Notes: generated by a model from the sequence alone, not told the origin. Shown: positions 42,649 through 51,146, counted from the first letter of the stretch. The stretch is DNA of 64,000 nt from Rhizobium sullae (GCF_900169785.1 NZ_FWER01000022.1:1-64000); one strand, 5' to 3'. A program made the numbers and translations.

Positions 42649-43487
42649 CACTTCAATGCCGGTGCGGCCGCGGCGACGAAAGCCTTGACCCGTTCGATGT
42701 CCACCGGGCTCCACCACACGCCGCCATGCTTCAGCGACGACGCGACGATGACGCCGTTGGTACGCTTTAGGATCTCGACGATATTCTCCTTGCTGACACC
42801 CGACCCGACCAGCAACGGCAACTGGGTGGCGGCGCCGATCTCCTCAATCTCCTCGATGCTCGCCGTGCTGCCGGTGCGCTGGCCGGTGGCGATGACGGCA
42901 TCGGCATCGAAAAAAGCGAGGTCGCGGGTCAACTCCTGGATCGTGCGGTCGGCCGTTATGGCATGGGCGCCGTGCTTGACGTGGCTGTCGGCGAAAACGC
43001 GGATATGTTCGGCTCGCAGCATGGAGCGGTAACGCATCGCTTCAGCCGCGCGTCCTTCCATGAAACCCTCATTGGCCACATAGGCATTGGCCCACTGGTT
43101 GACACGGATGAACTTCGCGCCGCCGGCCATGGCTATTGCGAACGATGGGATCGGCGCATTCGCGAGGACGTTGATCCCGAGGGGAACACCGACGGCGCGG
43201 GCGATGCGATCGGTGATGACCGACATGAAGGCCGCGGTCTCGGGGCCGATATCCTCCGGCTTCGAGAAAGGGATGTCGCCATGGTTTTCGATGATCAGGC
43301 CATGCATGCCGCCTTCAATCAGGGCCTCCGCATCACGCATGCAGGCGTCGTAGATGGCGTTCATCTCCTCACCACGATAGCGCGGCGCTCCGGGGAAGGC
43401 GGGGCAATGGATCATGCCGATCAGCGCCTTGTCAGTCCCGAATATTTCCCGTATGGCGCTTGAGGTCTTGTCGGATATTTCCTGCAT
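42648..43487 (-). CDS. BtpA/SgcQ-family TIM-barrel protein
   Basis: A 279-residue protein of the BtpA family (KALIGMIHCPAFPGAPRYRGEEMNAIYDACMRDAEALIEGGMHGLIIENHGDIPF; GVPLGINVLANAPIPSFAIAMAGGAKFIRVNQWANAYV; LPLLVGSGVSKENIVEILKRTNGVIVASSLKHGG). BtpA was linked to photosystem I stability in cyanobacteria, while bacterial SgcQ homologues lie in sugar operons, as here. It is the first gene of a two-gene unit with tenA and starts only 25 bases from the divergent PfkB kinase gene. The reaction is unknown. Confidence 0.88.
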   Translation of the reverse strand: MQEISDKTSSAIREIFGTDKALIGMIHCPAFPGAPRYRGEEMNAIYDACMRDAEALIEGGMHGLIIENHGDIPFSKPEDIGPETAAFMSVITDRIARAVGVPLGINVLANAPIPSFAIAMAGGAKFIRVNQWANAYVANEGFMEGRAAEAMRYRSMLRAEHIRVFADSHVKHGAHAITADRTIQELTRDLAFFDADAVIATGQRTGSTASIEEIEEIGAATQLPLLVGSGVSKENIVEILKRTNGVIVASSLKHGGVWWSPVDIERVKAFVAAAAPALK

Positions 43488-43512
43488 CTGTTTCCCTTTT
43501 CGAAAGCCAGTT

Positions 43513-44409
43513 ATGCGTGCTTATGTCATCGGCAACGTCACAGTGGACGAAACTATTTCCGTATCGGCCATGCCAGAGGCAGGCGCCTCGATCCTTGGCC
43601 GCGAGGAGACCCGCGATCTGGGCGGCAAGGGTGCAAACCAGGCCGTGGTGATGGGCCGCGCAGGCCTTGCCGTTACGCTGGTTGCGGCCGTCGGCGAAGA
43701 TTTTCGCGCCGAGACCATCCGCAGCCAGTTGGCCGAAGAGCCGGTCGAGGCCAGACTGATCCAGCTAGCCGGCAAGGCAAGCGATTTCTCCATCATCTTC
43801 ACGACCCCCGACGGTGAGAACGCCATTGTCACGACCACGGATTCGGCCGGTTCGCTGACGCTTGCGGAGGCGGTCGCTCCGCTTGCCGAAAGCATCCCCG
43901 GCGATCTCCTCGTCCTGCAAGGCAATCTCACTGACGAGGTTACCCGCGGCATCCTTGAAGAAGCCAGGCATCGCCAGCTGCTCACAGCCTTCAATCCGTC
44001 CCCCCTTCGCCCCTTCTTCACCGGCCTCTGGCCGCTCGTCGATATTGCCTTTCTGAATAAAGGCGAGGCCGAGAGCCTGACCGGAACCGCAGGCCAAGGT
44101 GCCGCCTCGGTCCTGATCTCCGCGGGGGTCAAACACGTGGTCCTGACCCTCGGCGGCGAAGGCGCGATGCTGGCAAGCGAAAGCGGCGCGCTGACGATCC
44201 CGGCGACACCCGCTAGCGTCATCGATACGACAGGTGCTGGCGACACGTTCATGGGCGTCACGCTCGCGTCTGCTGCCTTGCGGGGCGTGCCGCTCGACGC
44301 ACGCGCCGTAAGGCACGCGACCGCCGCCGCTGCCCTCACCGTCAGCCGACGGGGAACCCGATCTGCGTTTCCCACCAAGGCCGAGCTTCATTCCATTCTC
44401 GCCGGCTGA
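43513..44409 (+). CDS. PfkB/ribokinase-family carbohydrate kinase
   Basis: A 298-residue sugar or nucleoside kinase. It has the N-terminal signature LGGKGANQAVVMGRAGLAVTLVAAVGEDF and the C-terminal PfkB signature IDTTGAGDTFMGV with the catalytic Asp. The start at 43513 gives the usual MRAYVIGNVTVDE. It is divergent from btpA-tenA and convergent with the GATase1-like gene (stop codons 4 bases apart). It probably phosphorylates the sugar imported by the ribose-type ABC system at 46298-49064, which is inference. Confidence 0.9.
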   Translation: MRAYVIGNVTVDETISVSAMPEAGASILGREETRDLGGKGANQAVVMGRAGLAVTLVAAVGEDFRAETIRSQLAEEPVEARLIQLAGKASDFSIIFTTPDGENAIVTTTDSAGSLTLAEAVAPLAESIPGDLLVLQGNLTDEVTRGILEEARHRQLLTAFNPSPLRPFFTGLWPLVDIAFLNKGEAESLTGTAGQGAASVLISAGVKHVVLTLGGEGAMLASESGALTIPATPASVIDTTGAGDTFMGVTLASAALRGVPLDARAVRHATAAAALTVSRRGTRSAFPTKAELHSILAG

Positions 44410-44413
44410 TCCT

Positions 44414-45184
44414 TCAGCGCGCCTCCGTCATCCAGGCAAGAAGATTGATCCACAAGCGTCCATAGCCCTTCCATTCGCAGAAAGCCGGCGACAGCCAGTG
44501 AGGGCCGATGTCGGAGGTCCAGGCGGCCGTGCGGCCCTTGCCGTGCGAACCGATTACCAGCAACGGATGGCTCCCTTGATCTTCTGGCAGACGGGCAAGC
44601 ACCTCAACATCGGGGCGGTCGCGCAGTTCCACCTCGTTGACGCCAAGAAGCAGCGGCCATTCGCCGTCAAGGCCGGCCATGACGGGATGCTCCGGCTTCA
44701 GCACAACGGCGGTCGAGCCCTCTGGCATTTCGACGCGGTCGTCATAGGCAAGGCAGGTGACCGGCAGGACATCTTCAACCGGCGTGCGGCGCCAGCGCGC
44801 CTTGCCGTCGATGCCCTGGAACGAGAAGTAGCCGCCGACCATCAGCAGGCCGCCGCCTTTTTCGACCCAGGCCTTGATGAGCTTCAGCCGGTTCGACACC
44901 GTCTTCGAATGCAACCAGACCGCTGGCGGCAGCAGCAGCGAGTTTGCCCCGATATCGGAAAGGATGATCGCATCATAGGCGTCGAGCCCGGCCATTTCGA
45001 AGGGGAATTTTTCGACGGCCTCATGCGCCGGCATATAAGTCAGTTCGAACTCGCTGCCTTCGAGCGCCTTTACCAGCGGCTCGGCGCCCAGATGGAAGGT
45101 GACGCTGCCGAACTGGTCGAAACCCTTGTAATGGGTTGCCGAGCTGACCCAGCTTTCACCGACGAGGAGCACTTTCTTTGTCAT
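44414..45184 (-). CDS. GATase1-like (putative glutamine amidotransferase, PF07090-type) protein
   Basis: A 256-residue class I amidotransferase-fold protein (KKVLLVGESWVSSATHYKGFDQFGSVTFHLGAEPLVKAL; YDAIILSDIGANSLLLPP; WVEKGGGLLMVGGYFSFQGIDGKARWRRTPVEDVLPV; GSHGKGRTAAWTSDIGPHWLSPAFCEWKGYGRLWINLLAWM). The Cys of true amidotransferases is absent at the nucleophile elbow, where the sequence reads VGGYFSFQG. An amidase role is therefore doubtful. It is the last gene of the LacI-controlled operon. Confidence 0.85.
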   Translation of the reverse strand: MTKKVLLVGESWVSSATHYKGFDQFGSVTFHLGAEPLVKALEGSEFELTYMPAHEAVEKFPFEMAGLDAYDAIILSDIGANSLLLPPAVWLHSKTVSNRLKLIKAWVEKGGGLLMVGGYFSFQGIDGKARWRRTPVEDVLPVTCLAYDDRVEMPEGSTAVVLKPEHPVMAGLDGEWPLLLGVNEVELRDRPDVEVLARLPEDQGSHPLLVIGSHGKGRTAAWTSDIGPHWLSPAFCEWKGYGRLWINLLAWMTEAR

Positions 45185-45226
45185 TGTCTTACCGTATCTT
45201 ACCGTTTCTTTGAGGAGTTCCGGCCG

Positions 45227-46294
45227 TCAGGCAGAGGCTTGGAAGACCGAACGCGGGTTGTCGCGCATCATCCGGCCGATGACCGCGTCATCGAGGCCAT
45301 GCCGTTTCAGGCGCGGCAGGAAATGTTTGAGAATATAGGCATAGCCGTTGCCGCCGTATTTCGTCAGCATCATCTTCAGGAAGACGTCATGGGAGAGCAG
45401 GACGCGGTCGCCATGCCCCATCCCCACGAGCTTGACGATGGCGCGCGCGGCCTCCTCGTCGCTCGGGCACTGCACCTGCTGGTCCCCATAGAAGAAATCC
45501 ATGCCGATCATGTCATACTCCAGGAATGCGCCGCGCGACGCGATCTCGCTCTGATAACCGAGATCGTCATGCGACGGGTTCATGTGGCAAAGTACGGTGT
45601 GGCGAAGATCGCCGCCCTCTTCCGCCACGATGTCGAGCACCTTGTGGCCGAGCCGGAACCAGCCGGGCAGATGCACCATCAGTGGAAGGCCTGTGCGGCG
45701 GTGAGCCTGGGCCGCACCGCGCAGCGACTTTTCTTCCTCCCCTGTGAAATCGGAAGAAACGCCAATCTCGCCAATCAGGCCGATCTTCACATCCGTGCCG
45801 TCAGCACCCTCGATCGCCTCGCGGACGATCTCGTCGGCGATTTGCGTCACACCCATGCCCCACACCTTGGCCGGATGCGACGAGGCGAGGTAATAGCCCG
45901 CACCCATCACGATATTGAGCCCGGTCGACTTGGATATGCGTCGGAGCGCCAGCGGGTCGCGGCCGATTCCCTGGCAGGTCGGCTCGACGACCGTCCTGCC
46001 GCCTTCTCTCGCGAAATCCTTGAGCTCGACGATCGCCAGCGCCTCGTCGTCCAGCGTTATATTGTGCTTGTTGACGAACGGATCCTGGCGGAGCTCACCG
46101 AGGATTTCCATGCACACGAAGCCGTCGGCGAGATATTGCCGCTCCGGCGTCTTCGGCGCATGCCACCAGCAGCGGCAGTCGTTGAGGATATGCTCGTGCA
46201 TCAGCGTGACGCCGAGCTCATCGGCCGGAACCAGTCCGGCAACGGTCATCACGTTGCCGGATCGAAGATGGCCTTCAGAGAGTTCGGCCGCCAT
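45227..46294 (-). CDS. Phosphotriesterase-family metal-dependent hydrolase
   Basis: A 355-residue amidohydrolase-superfamily protein. The binuclear metal site is readable: HEH (His33, His35), the bridging acid in TVVEPTCQGIGRD (Glu, as in PTE-homology proteins rather than the carboxylated Lys of PTE itself), His in LMVHLPGW, His in LCHMNPSHDD and the Asp in VLLSHDVF. Relatives hydrolyse sugar-acid lactones or phosphorylated lactones. It follows the permease gene by 3 bases and precedes the GATase1-like gene. A lactonase step in the pathway of the imported sugar is plausible. Confidence 0.9.
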   Translation of the reverse strand: MAAELSEGHLRSGNVMTVAGLVPADELGVTLMHEHILNDCRCWWHAPKTPERQYLADGFVCMEILGELRQDPFVNKHNITLDDEALAIVELKDFAREGGRTVVEPTCQGIGRDPLALRRISKSTGLNIVMGAGYYLASSHPAKVWGMGVTQIADEIVREAIEGADGTDVKIGLIGEIGVSSDFTGEEEKSLRGAAQAHRRTGLPLMVHLPGWFRLGHKVLDIVAEEGGDLRHTVLCHMNPSHDDLGYQSEIASRGAFLEYDMIGMDFFYGDQQVQCPSDEEAARAIVKLVGMGHGDRVLLSHDVFLKMMLTKYGGNGYAYILKHFLPRLKRHGLDDAVIGRMMRDNPRSVFQASA

Positions 46295-46297
46295 CGA

Positions 46298-47302
46298 TCA
46301 GCCCTTTCTCTTGCCGCCGAAACGGAAACTGGTGGTGAAGATGCGGGTATTGAGCCAGATCGCCACGAGGATGATCGCGCCGGTGACGATCTGCGTGAAG
46401 AACGGTGAGACATGCATCAGGATGAGTCCATTGCCGATCACCGCGATGGTCAGCGTGCCGAGTACCGTGCCGAGGATCGTACCGCGACCGCCCATCAGCG
46501 ACGTGCCACCGAGCACCACGGCCGCGACCACCTGCAATTCGAAGCCGACGGCGGCGTTCGATGATCCGGAGCCAAGACGTGCAGCGATCAATAATCCGGC
46601 CAATGCCGACGCCACGCCGGAGACGAGATAGACGGAGGCGACGATCCATTGCGCCGGCATGCCGACGCGGCGGGCCGCTTCCATGTTGGAGCCGACCGCC
46701 ACGACCTGCCGTCCATATTTTGTCGAGGAAATTACGACATAACCGATGGCAGCGACGAGAATGGCGATCAACGCCGGCACCGGCAGCCCCACGAGCTGGC
46801 CGCGTCCCAGCCAGAAAAAGCCCGGGACGTCCTTGATCGGGATCGAATATCCCTGGGTCAGATAAAGCGCCAGGCCGCGCAGGATGGAGAGCCCCGCCAA
46901 CGTGACGATGAAGGCCGGAATGCCCTGGTAGGCGACGAACCATCCCTGGACGAGACCCATCAGCGCACCAAAGGCCAGCATACCGAAGACGACGACAGGC
47001 CAGGGATAACCCATGGCGAGGATGATCGCCGCCACGGCATTGACGAGCGCCACCTGGGAGCCCACCGACAGATCAATTCCGCCGGTGACGATGACCAGGG
47101 TCATGGCGACTGCCACGACGAGAATCGGCGCCGCCTGGCGTATGACGTTCAGTATGTTCCCGGCCGTCATGAATGTGTCGGTGGTGATCGAGAAGAACAC
47201 CATGCAGGCGAGGAAGAAAAAGGCGATCGAAAGGACCTGCGCATGTTCGCTGACGAAATCGGCAAGCGGCGAGCCCTTGGCCCGTTCAGTGTAGACCGTC
47301 AC
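46298..47302 (-). CDS. Ribose-type sugar ABC transporter permease (RbsC family)
   Basis: A 334-residue CUT2 permease with about ten helices. Family marks are VAVAMTLVIVTGGIDLSVGSQVALVNAVAAIIL, GQGWFVAYQGIPAFIVTLAGLSILRGLALYLTQG-like text, YGRQVVAVGSNMEAARRVGMP and AVVLGGTSLMGGRGTILGTVLG. It overlaps the ATPase gene by four bases. A single permease, a single-domain ATPase and one binding protein form the transporter. Confidence 0.93.
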   Translation of the reverse strand: MTVYTERAKGSPLADFVSEHAQVLSIAFFFLACMVFFSITTDTFMTAGNILNVIRQAAPILVVAVAMTLVIVTGGIDLSVGSQVALVNAVAAIILAMGYPWPVVVFGMLAFGALMGLVQGWFVAYQGIPAFIVTLAGLSILRGLALYLTQGYSIPIKDVPGFFWLGRGQLVGLPVPALIAILVAAIGYVVISSTKYGRQVVAVGSNMEAARRVGMPAQWIVASVYLVSGVASALAGLLIAARLGSGSSNAAVGFELQVVAAVVLGGTSLMGGRGTILGTVLGTLTIAVIGNGLILMHVSPFFTQIVTGAIILVAIWLNTRIFTTSFRFGGKRKG

Positions 47303-48111
47303 TGTCTTTCCCCTCCGACAATGAGCTTTACCAGATCCTCGAGATTGGTCTTGCCGATATCGCGCTCGGCGACCTTGGTGCCCTCATACATGACGGCGAT
47401 ACGGTCACAGACACGGAAGAGGTCCTGCAGACGATGGGTAATGAGCACGACCGAAACGCCCTTCGCCTTGACGCGATTGATCAGCGAAAGCACAGCTTCC
47501 ACCTCCGCAACAGCAAGTGCCGAAGTCGGCTCATCCATGATCAGGACCTTGGGGTTGAAGGAAGCGGCGCGGGCAATTGCAATTGCCTGGCGCTGGCCGC
47601 CGGAGAGCTTTTCGACCTTGGCCGTCAACCTCGGGATACGGATTTCCAAGGCGTCGAGCATCTTGCGCGCTTCGGCAAGCATTGTCGCACGATCGAGGAA
47701 AGGACCCTTAGTGATTTCTCGGCCGAGAAAGAGATTACCGACCACATCGATATGATCGCAGAGGCTCAAGTCCTGGAAGACCATCTCGATATTGCGCGAG
47801 CGAGCCTCGGCGGGGCCGGAAAACCGTACCTCCTCCCCGTCGATCGAGATCGTTCCGCCGTCCGGGATATAGGTCCCGGAGACGATCTTGGTGAGTGTTG
47901 ACTTACCCGCTGCATTGTCGCCGACAAGCCCGAGGCATTCGCCGGGATAGAGGTCGAGGTCGACACCGCGCAGCGCCTGGTGCGAGCCGAAGGTCTTGCG
48001 AATATCGCGAAGCGACACGCGCGGCAGTCTTCCCGCCTCCCCAGACTGCCGGGAGAGCATTGCTCCCCCGGCCCCGGAGACAGCGCTTGAGTGCTGTCCA
48101 TTCGCGATCAT
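47299..48111 (-). CDS. Ribose-type sugar ABC transporter ATPase (single-domain, FrcA-like)
   Basis: A 270-residue ATPase with one nucleotide-binding domain instead of the two of RbsA. Walker A is GDNAAGKSTLTKI, the Q-loop is MVFQDLSLCDHIDV, the signature is LSGGQRQAIAIARA, Walker B is VLIMDEPTSALAV and the switch is VLITHRLQDL. Single-domain forms occur in rhizobial fructose importers (FrcA). The first 25 residues are a low-complexity extension. The ATG overlaps the stop of the binding-protein gene (ATGA). Confidence 0.92.
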   Translation of the reverse strand: MIANGQHSSAVSGAGGAMLSRQSGEAGRLPRVSLRDIRKTFGSHQALRGVDLDLYPGECLGLVGDNAAGKSTLTKIVSGTYIPDGGTISIDGEEVRFSGPAEARSRNIEMVFQDLSLCDHIDVVGNLFLGREITKGPFLDRATMLAEARKMLDALEIRIPRLTAKVEKLSGGQRQAIAIARAASFNPKVLIMDEPTSALAVAEVEAVLSLINRVKAKGVSVVLITHRLQDLFRVCDRIAVMYEGTKVAERDIGKTNLEDLVKLIVGGERQ

Positions 48112-49064
48112 TTAAAAACGGCCCTATAAGGTTCGACATTCTCCTTGGTGACGATGGTGACCGGAATGGCGATGTTTTTCTCGACCGAACCGCCATCCGA
48201 GATCTTCTTCAAGGCATCGACGGCAGCGGCACCCATGGCTGCCGGATCCTGCTGGATCACAGCTGCGACGTAACCTGCGTCGATGCCGGCGATCGCCTGG
48301 GCGGTTAGATCCCAGCCGAACACCTTGATGGTGTCCTGTTTGCCCTGGCTTTCAACAGCTGCGATGGCGCCCATCAGCGCCGGTTCGCCGGTCGCATAGA
48401 CGGCCGTCATGTCGGGATTGCCGGTAATCAGGTTTTCAGCGGCGGCCAACGCATTGTCTTGGATGTTCTGACCGTCGACTACGCCTGCCTTTTCAATACC
48501 GGAGACACCTTCCAATGTCTTTTCGAAGCCTTCCTGGCGGACGTTCTGGATGAACGAATTCAGCGCGCCGACGACGCCGATCTTCACCTTGCCGTCCATG
48601 TTTGCCTTGACATAGTCGAGGAAGAACTTGCCCATGTCGGCGCCGGCCTTGGCATTGTCGACACCAATCTGTGCTTTTTGCGGGCCGTCGGGGAGGATGG
48701 CGTCGATCGCCACGACGGGGATGCCGGCGTCTGCCGCCTGCTTGACGGCCGGCATGATGCCGTTGACGTCGATGGCAACGACAGCAAGGCCGGCGACCTT
48801 TTGCTGGATGTAGGTTTCGATCGCGCTGTTTTGGGCAGCCGGATCGTTGTTAGCGTTGAAGATCACGAGTTTTGCGCCTGCGGCATCAGCCGCCTTCTGG
48901 GCGCCCTCGTTCATCTGGTTGAAGAACAATGCCTGCTGGTTGATCTGCACCAGCGCGAAAGTTTTTTCCTGCGCCTTTGCGCCAAGCCCTGCGAGCGAGG
49001 CGGCTGCCAGCGCCGTGAAGCCGAGTGCGACTGTAAATGTTCTGCGTTTGATCGTCCGGTTCAT
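48108..49064 (-). CDS. Ribose-type sugar ABC transporter binding protein
   Basis: A 318-residue periplasmic binding protein of family 4 (RbsB-like). The signal peptide is MNRTIKRRTFTVALGFTALAAASLAGLGAKAQ, cut near residue 31. The fold is clear from KTFALVQINQQALFFNQMNEGAQKAADAAGAKLVIFNANNDPAAQNSAIETYIQQKVAGLAVVAID and GVVGALNSFIQNVRQEGFEKTL. GAGGATGAGAAC precedes the ATG. It lies 35 bases after the LacI gene on the same strand, so regulator and transporter share one transcript. Confidence 0.93.
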   Translation of the reverse strand: MNRTIKRRTFTVALGFTALAAASLAGLGAKAQEKTFALVQINQQALFFNQMNEGAQKAADAAGAKLVIFNANNDPAAQNSAIETYIQQKVAGLAVVAIDVNGIMPAVKQAADAGIPVVAIDAILPDGPQKAQIGVDNAKAGADMGKFFLDYVKANMDGKVKIGVVGALNSFIQNVRQEGFEKTLEGVSGIEKAGVVDGQNIQDNALAAAENLITGNPDMTAVYATGEPALMGAIAAVESQGKQDTIKVFGWDLTAQAIAGIDAGYVAAVIQQDPAAMGAAAVDALKKISDGGSVEKNIAIPVTIVTKENVEPYRAVFK

Positions 49065-49099
49065 GTTCTCATCCTCTGGTTCTTTTTTGTCCATTGCAT

Positions 49100-50125
49100 T
49101 TATGGCTTCGCAGGCGGCGCAACGGAATTCCGCACAACGATTTCGACCGGCAGGAGTTCCTCCTGAGAAGACGGAGTCCGCTCCTGCCAATTCGTCTCAA
49201 GAAGCAGCGAGAGTGCGCGCTGGCCGATCTTCCGAACGGGCTGGCGGATGGCCGTCAGCGGCGGCGCAAAAAGATGCAGCGGTCCGACGTCATCGAAACC
49301 GATGACCGACACGTCTTGCGGGATCGAAACGCCCTCGCCGCGCAAGACGTCGATGAGGCCGATGGCGATCTCGTCCGAACTCGCGAAGATTGCGCTGGCA
49401 GGCATTCCTTCGCCGATAAAGCGCTTGGCAGCTTCCCGCCCGAAGGCAACGGTGTATTCGCCCTTGTAATTGAGGAAGGTGGCATCAGCGCCCCACTGTT
49501 CACGCACGCCCCTTTCGAGCCCATGGAAACGGCGCTGAGCACTAATCATCCGTTCAGGCCCCCCAACGAACAGGACGCGGCGATGCCCCGTTTCGGCAAG
49601 ATGCTGCCCCGCGAGATAGCCGCCCCTTTCATTGTCGCAGAAGAGCTTCGGCGCCAGTGCATCCGGCACGTCTTCGTCGACGACGACGACCTTGCCGGTG
49701 CGGTTGATGAGCGCACCAAGCTGTCCGTCATCCGGATGGTTGGTGACGAAGATCAGTCCGTCGACATGATTGCGCTCGATAAGCTGGAGATAGACGATCT
49801 CGCGGCCCGGTCGGTTCAAAGTCGCATAGAGCGAAACGGCAAGCCCGCGGCGATCCGCCTCCTCCTCAACCGCCGCCACCAGCGTTGCGAAGAACGGATT
49901 GGCGATGTCAGGCACCACGAGGCCGATCGTATCGGAGCGGCCGCGGCTCAGGCGCCGTGCATGCGGATTGGGCTGATAGTTGAGGTCGCGGATCGCATCC
50001 TCGATCCGCTTCCTCGTCTCGTGTGGAAGTGCCAGCGAGCCGTTCAGCAGCCGCGAAACCGTCGTCACGGAAACGCCAGCAGCACCCGCGACGTCCTTCA
50101 GGCTCGTAACCCGTTCATTCGCCAT
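49100..50125 (-). CDS. LacI-family transcriptional regulator of the ribose-type transporter cluster
   Basis: A 341-residue LacI/GalR regulator (TSLKDVAGAAGVSVTTVSRLLNGSLALPHETRKRIEDAIRDLNYQPNPHARRLSRGRSDTIGLVVPDIANPFFATLVAAVEEEADRRG; FVGGPERMISAQRRFHGLERG; IFASSDEIAIGLIDVLRGEGVSIPQDVSVIGFDDV). It is the first gene of the operon that continues with the binding protein, ATPase, permease, PTE-family hydrolase and GATase1-like protein. Two tandem operators and a good promoter lie directly upstream. The effector is unknown. Confidence 0.93.
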   Translation of the reverse strand: MANERVTSLKDVAGAAGVSVTTVSRLLNGSLALPHETRKRIEDAIRDLNYQPNPHARRLSRGRSDTIGLVVPDIANPFFATLVAAVEEEADRRGLAVSLYATLNRPGREIVYLQLIERNHVDGLIFVTNHPDDGQLGALINRTGKVVVVDEDVPDALAPKLFCDNERGGYLAGQHLAETGHRRVLFVGGPERMISAQRRFHGLERGVREQWGADATFLNYKGEYTVAFGREAAKRFIGEGMPASAIFASSDEIAIGLIDVLRGEGVSIPQDVSVIGFDDVGPLHLFAPPLTAIRQPVRKIGQRALSLLLETNWQERTPSSQEELLPVEIVVRNSVAPPAKP

Positions 50126-50133
50126 GACAGCCT

Positions 50134-50147
50134 GTAAACCGCTTTAG
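50134..50147. promoter_or_regulatory. LacI operator, proximal copy
   Basis: GTAAACCGCTTTAG fits the consensus GTAAACCGnTTTAC, with one central mismatch and one outer mismatch and the central CG step. It lies 8 bases before the lacI start codon, in tandem with the copy at 50147. Confidence 0.65.
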
Positions 50148-50160
50148 TAAACCGATTTAC
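50147..50160. promoter_or_regulatory. LacI operator, distal copy
   Basis: GTAAACCGATTTAC is palindromic except for one central pair. The two sites are 13 bp apart and start immediately downstream of the -10 element, covering the expected transcription start. Confidence 0.7.
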
Positions 50161-50161
50161 T

Positions 50162-50190
50162 ATTAGCCCACCGATGCGTTTTTGAGTCAA
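50162..50190 (-). promoter_or_regulatory. Promoter of the lacI-ribose-type transporter operon
   Basis: On the minus strand TTGACT (50190-50185) and GCTAAT (50167-50162) are separated by 17 bases, and the tandem operators follow at once. This layout supports direct negative autoregulation. Confidence 0.55.
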
Positions 50191-50240
50191 GCGGACTTTG
50201 CGCGCGTTGTTGCAGGCGCCGAACCACCGGCGCCGTCGCC

Positions 50241-51146
50241 TCACTGTAGTTGCGGCTTTCTAAGAAAGCTGCTGCGGTCGGCCGACTTGATACGCAACCA
50301 GGCCTCGCGGCCGTCGCGCAATATTCTCATGGGGATCTCCACGCCGGCGGGACCGCTCTTCCAGAGCTTGCGGTAAAAATCGGCAAGGCCGTCAACCTCC
50401 CCATCCCGAATCTCCGAGATGATGTCGCCCTGACGCAAGCCCGCTTGGGCCGCCGGCCCTCCCTCGGCCACACTCATCACGACGACGTCGCCGTTGCTTT
50501 CGGCAGAGAAGGCCCCGAGCCAAGGGCGCGGCGGCTTGTTGACTTGGCCGCGGGTGAGGAGGTCATCAAGAATTGGCGGCAGCAGGTCGATCGGCACGAT
50601 CATGTTGATGTCGGCACTCTCTCCCCTTTGGCTCATTTGCAGGCGAAGCGAGCCAACGCCCAAAAGCTTGCCGTCGGAGCCGATGAGTGCTGCACCTCCC
50701 CAGGAGGGGTGGGCCGGCGCGATGAAAATCGCCTCGTCCAGCAAGTATTCCCAGTAGCCGGCGAATTCCTGCTTCGCGACAATTTGGGCCTGCACGAACT
50801 GACCGATCCCATCAGCGAGCATGACCGGAGCACCGAGCTGCGCTTCAGCCGCATCGCCAAAATCCAATGCGGGAACGTCAAGCGACCCAAGCGCCTGTAC
50901 CAGACCGAAGCCGGTTTCCTGATCGTAGGCAAGGGCATGAGCCGGAACGACATACCCGTCATTGCGTGTCAGCCAAACTTCCTCGGCCTCGGTGATCAGA
51001 TAGCCGATCGTGAGCACCAACCCATTTTCCCGGATCACCACGCCACTCCCCTCCCTTTGGGTGCCCAGCGTCGTCGCCGTGAAGGCATCTTCGGGAATTG
51101 AGGCGCGAACGGCCACGACAGACCGCAAAATCCTATCGATATTCAT
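50241..51146 (-). CDS. HtrA-like (S1C) protease-fold protein with PDZ domain, catalytic triad lost
   Basis: A 301-residue protein with a chymotrypsin-like domain (about 1-195) and a PDZ domain (about 205-288: PWLGAFSAESNGDVVVMSVAEGGPAAQAGLRQGDIISEIRDGEVDGLADFYRKL). Aligned with HtrA motifs, TNAHVV is replaced by TIGYLI (His to Tyr49), TDLALL by TGFGLV (Asp to Gly79) and GNSGG by PSWGG (Ser to Trp149). It should therefore be proteolytically inactive. There is no signal peptide, so it is probably cytoplasmic. The start at 51146 follows AGGAACG. It is divergent from a metallophosphatase gene; a scaffold or peptide-sensing role is possible. Confidence 0.85.
   Translation of the reverse strand: MNIDRILRSVVAVRASIPEDAFTATTLGTQREGSGVVIRENGLVLTIGYLITEAEEVWLTRNDGYVVPAHALAYDQETGFGLVQALGSLDVPALDFGDAAEAQLGAPVMLADGIGQFVQAQIVAKQEFAGYWEYLLDEAIFIAPAHPSWGGAALIGSDGKLLGVGSLRLQMSQRGESADINMIVPIDLLPPILDDLLTRGQVNKPPRPWLGAFSAESNGDVVVMSVAEGGPAAQAGLRQGDIISEIRDGEVDGLADFYRKLWKSGPAGVEIPMRILRDGREAWLRIKSADRSSFLRKPQLQ

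Noticed and set aside
41980..43487. TPP riboswitch controlling the TenA-family gene
   Set aside because: No thi-box sequence is visible upstream of btpA-tenA, and the space before btpA is only 25 bases.
44498..46408. 636-codon open frame on the + strand
   Set aside because: It lies entirely antisense to the GATase1-like and phosphotriesterase-family genes, has no family motifs, and is explained by GC-rich codon use on the opposite strand.
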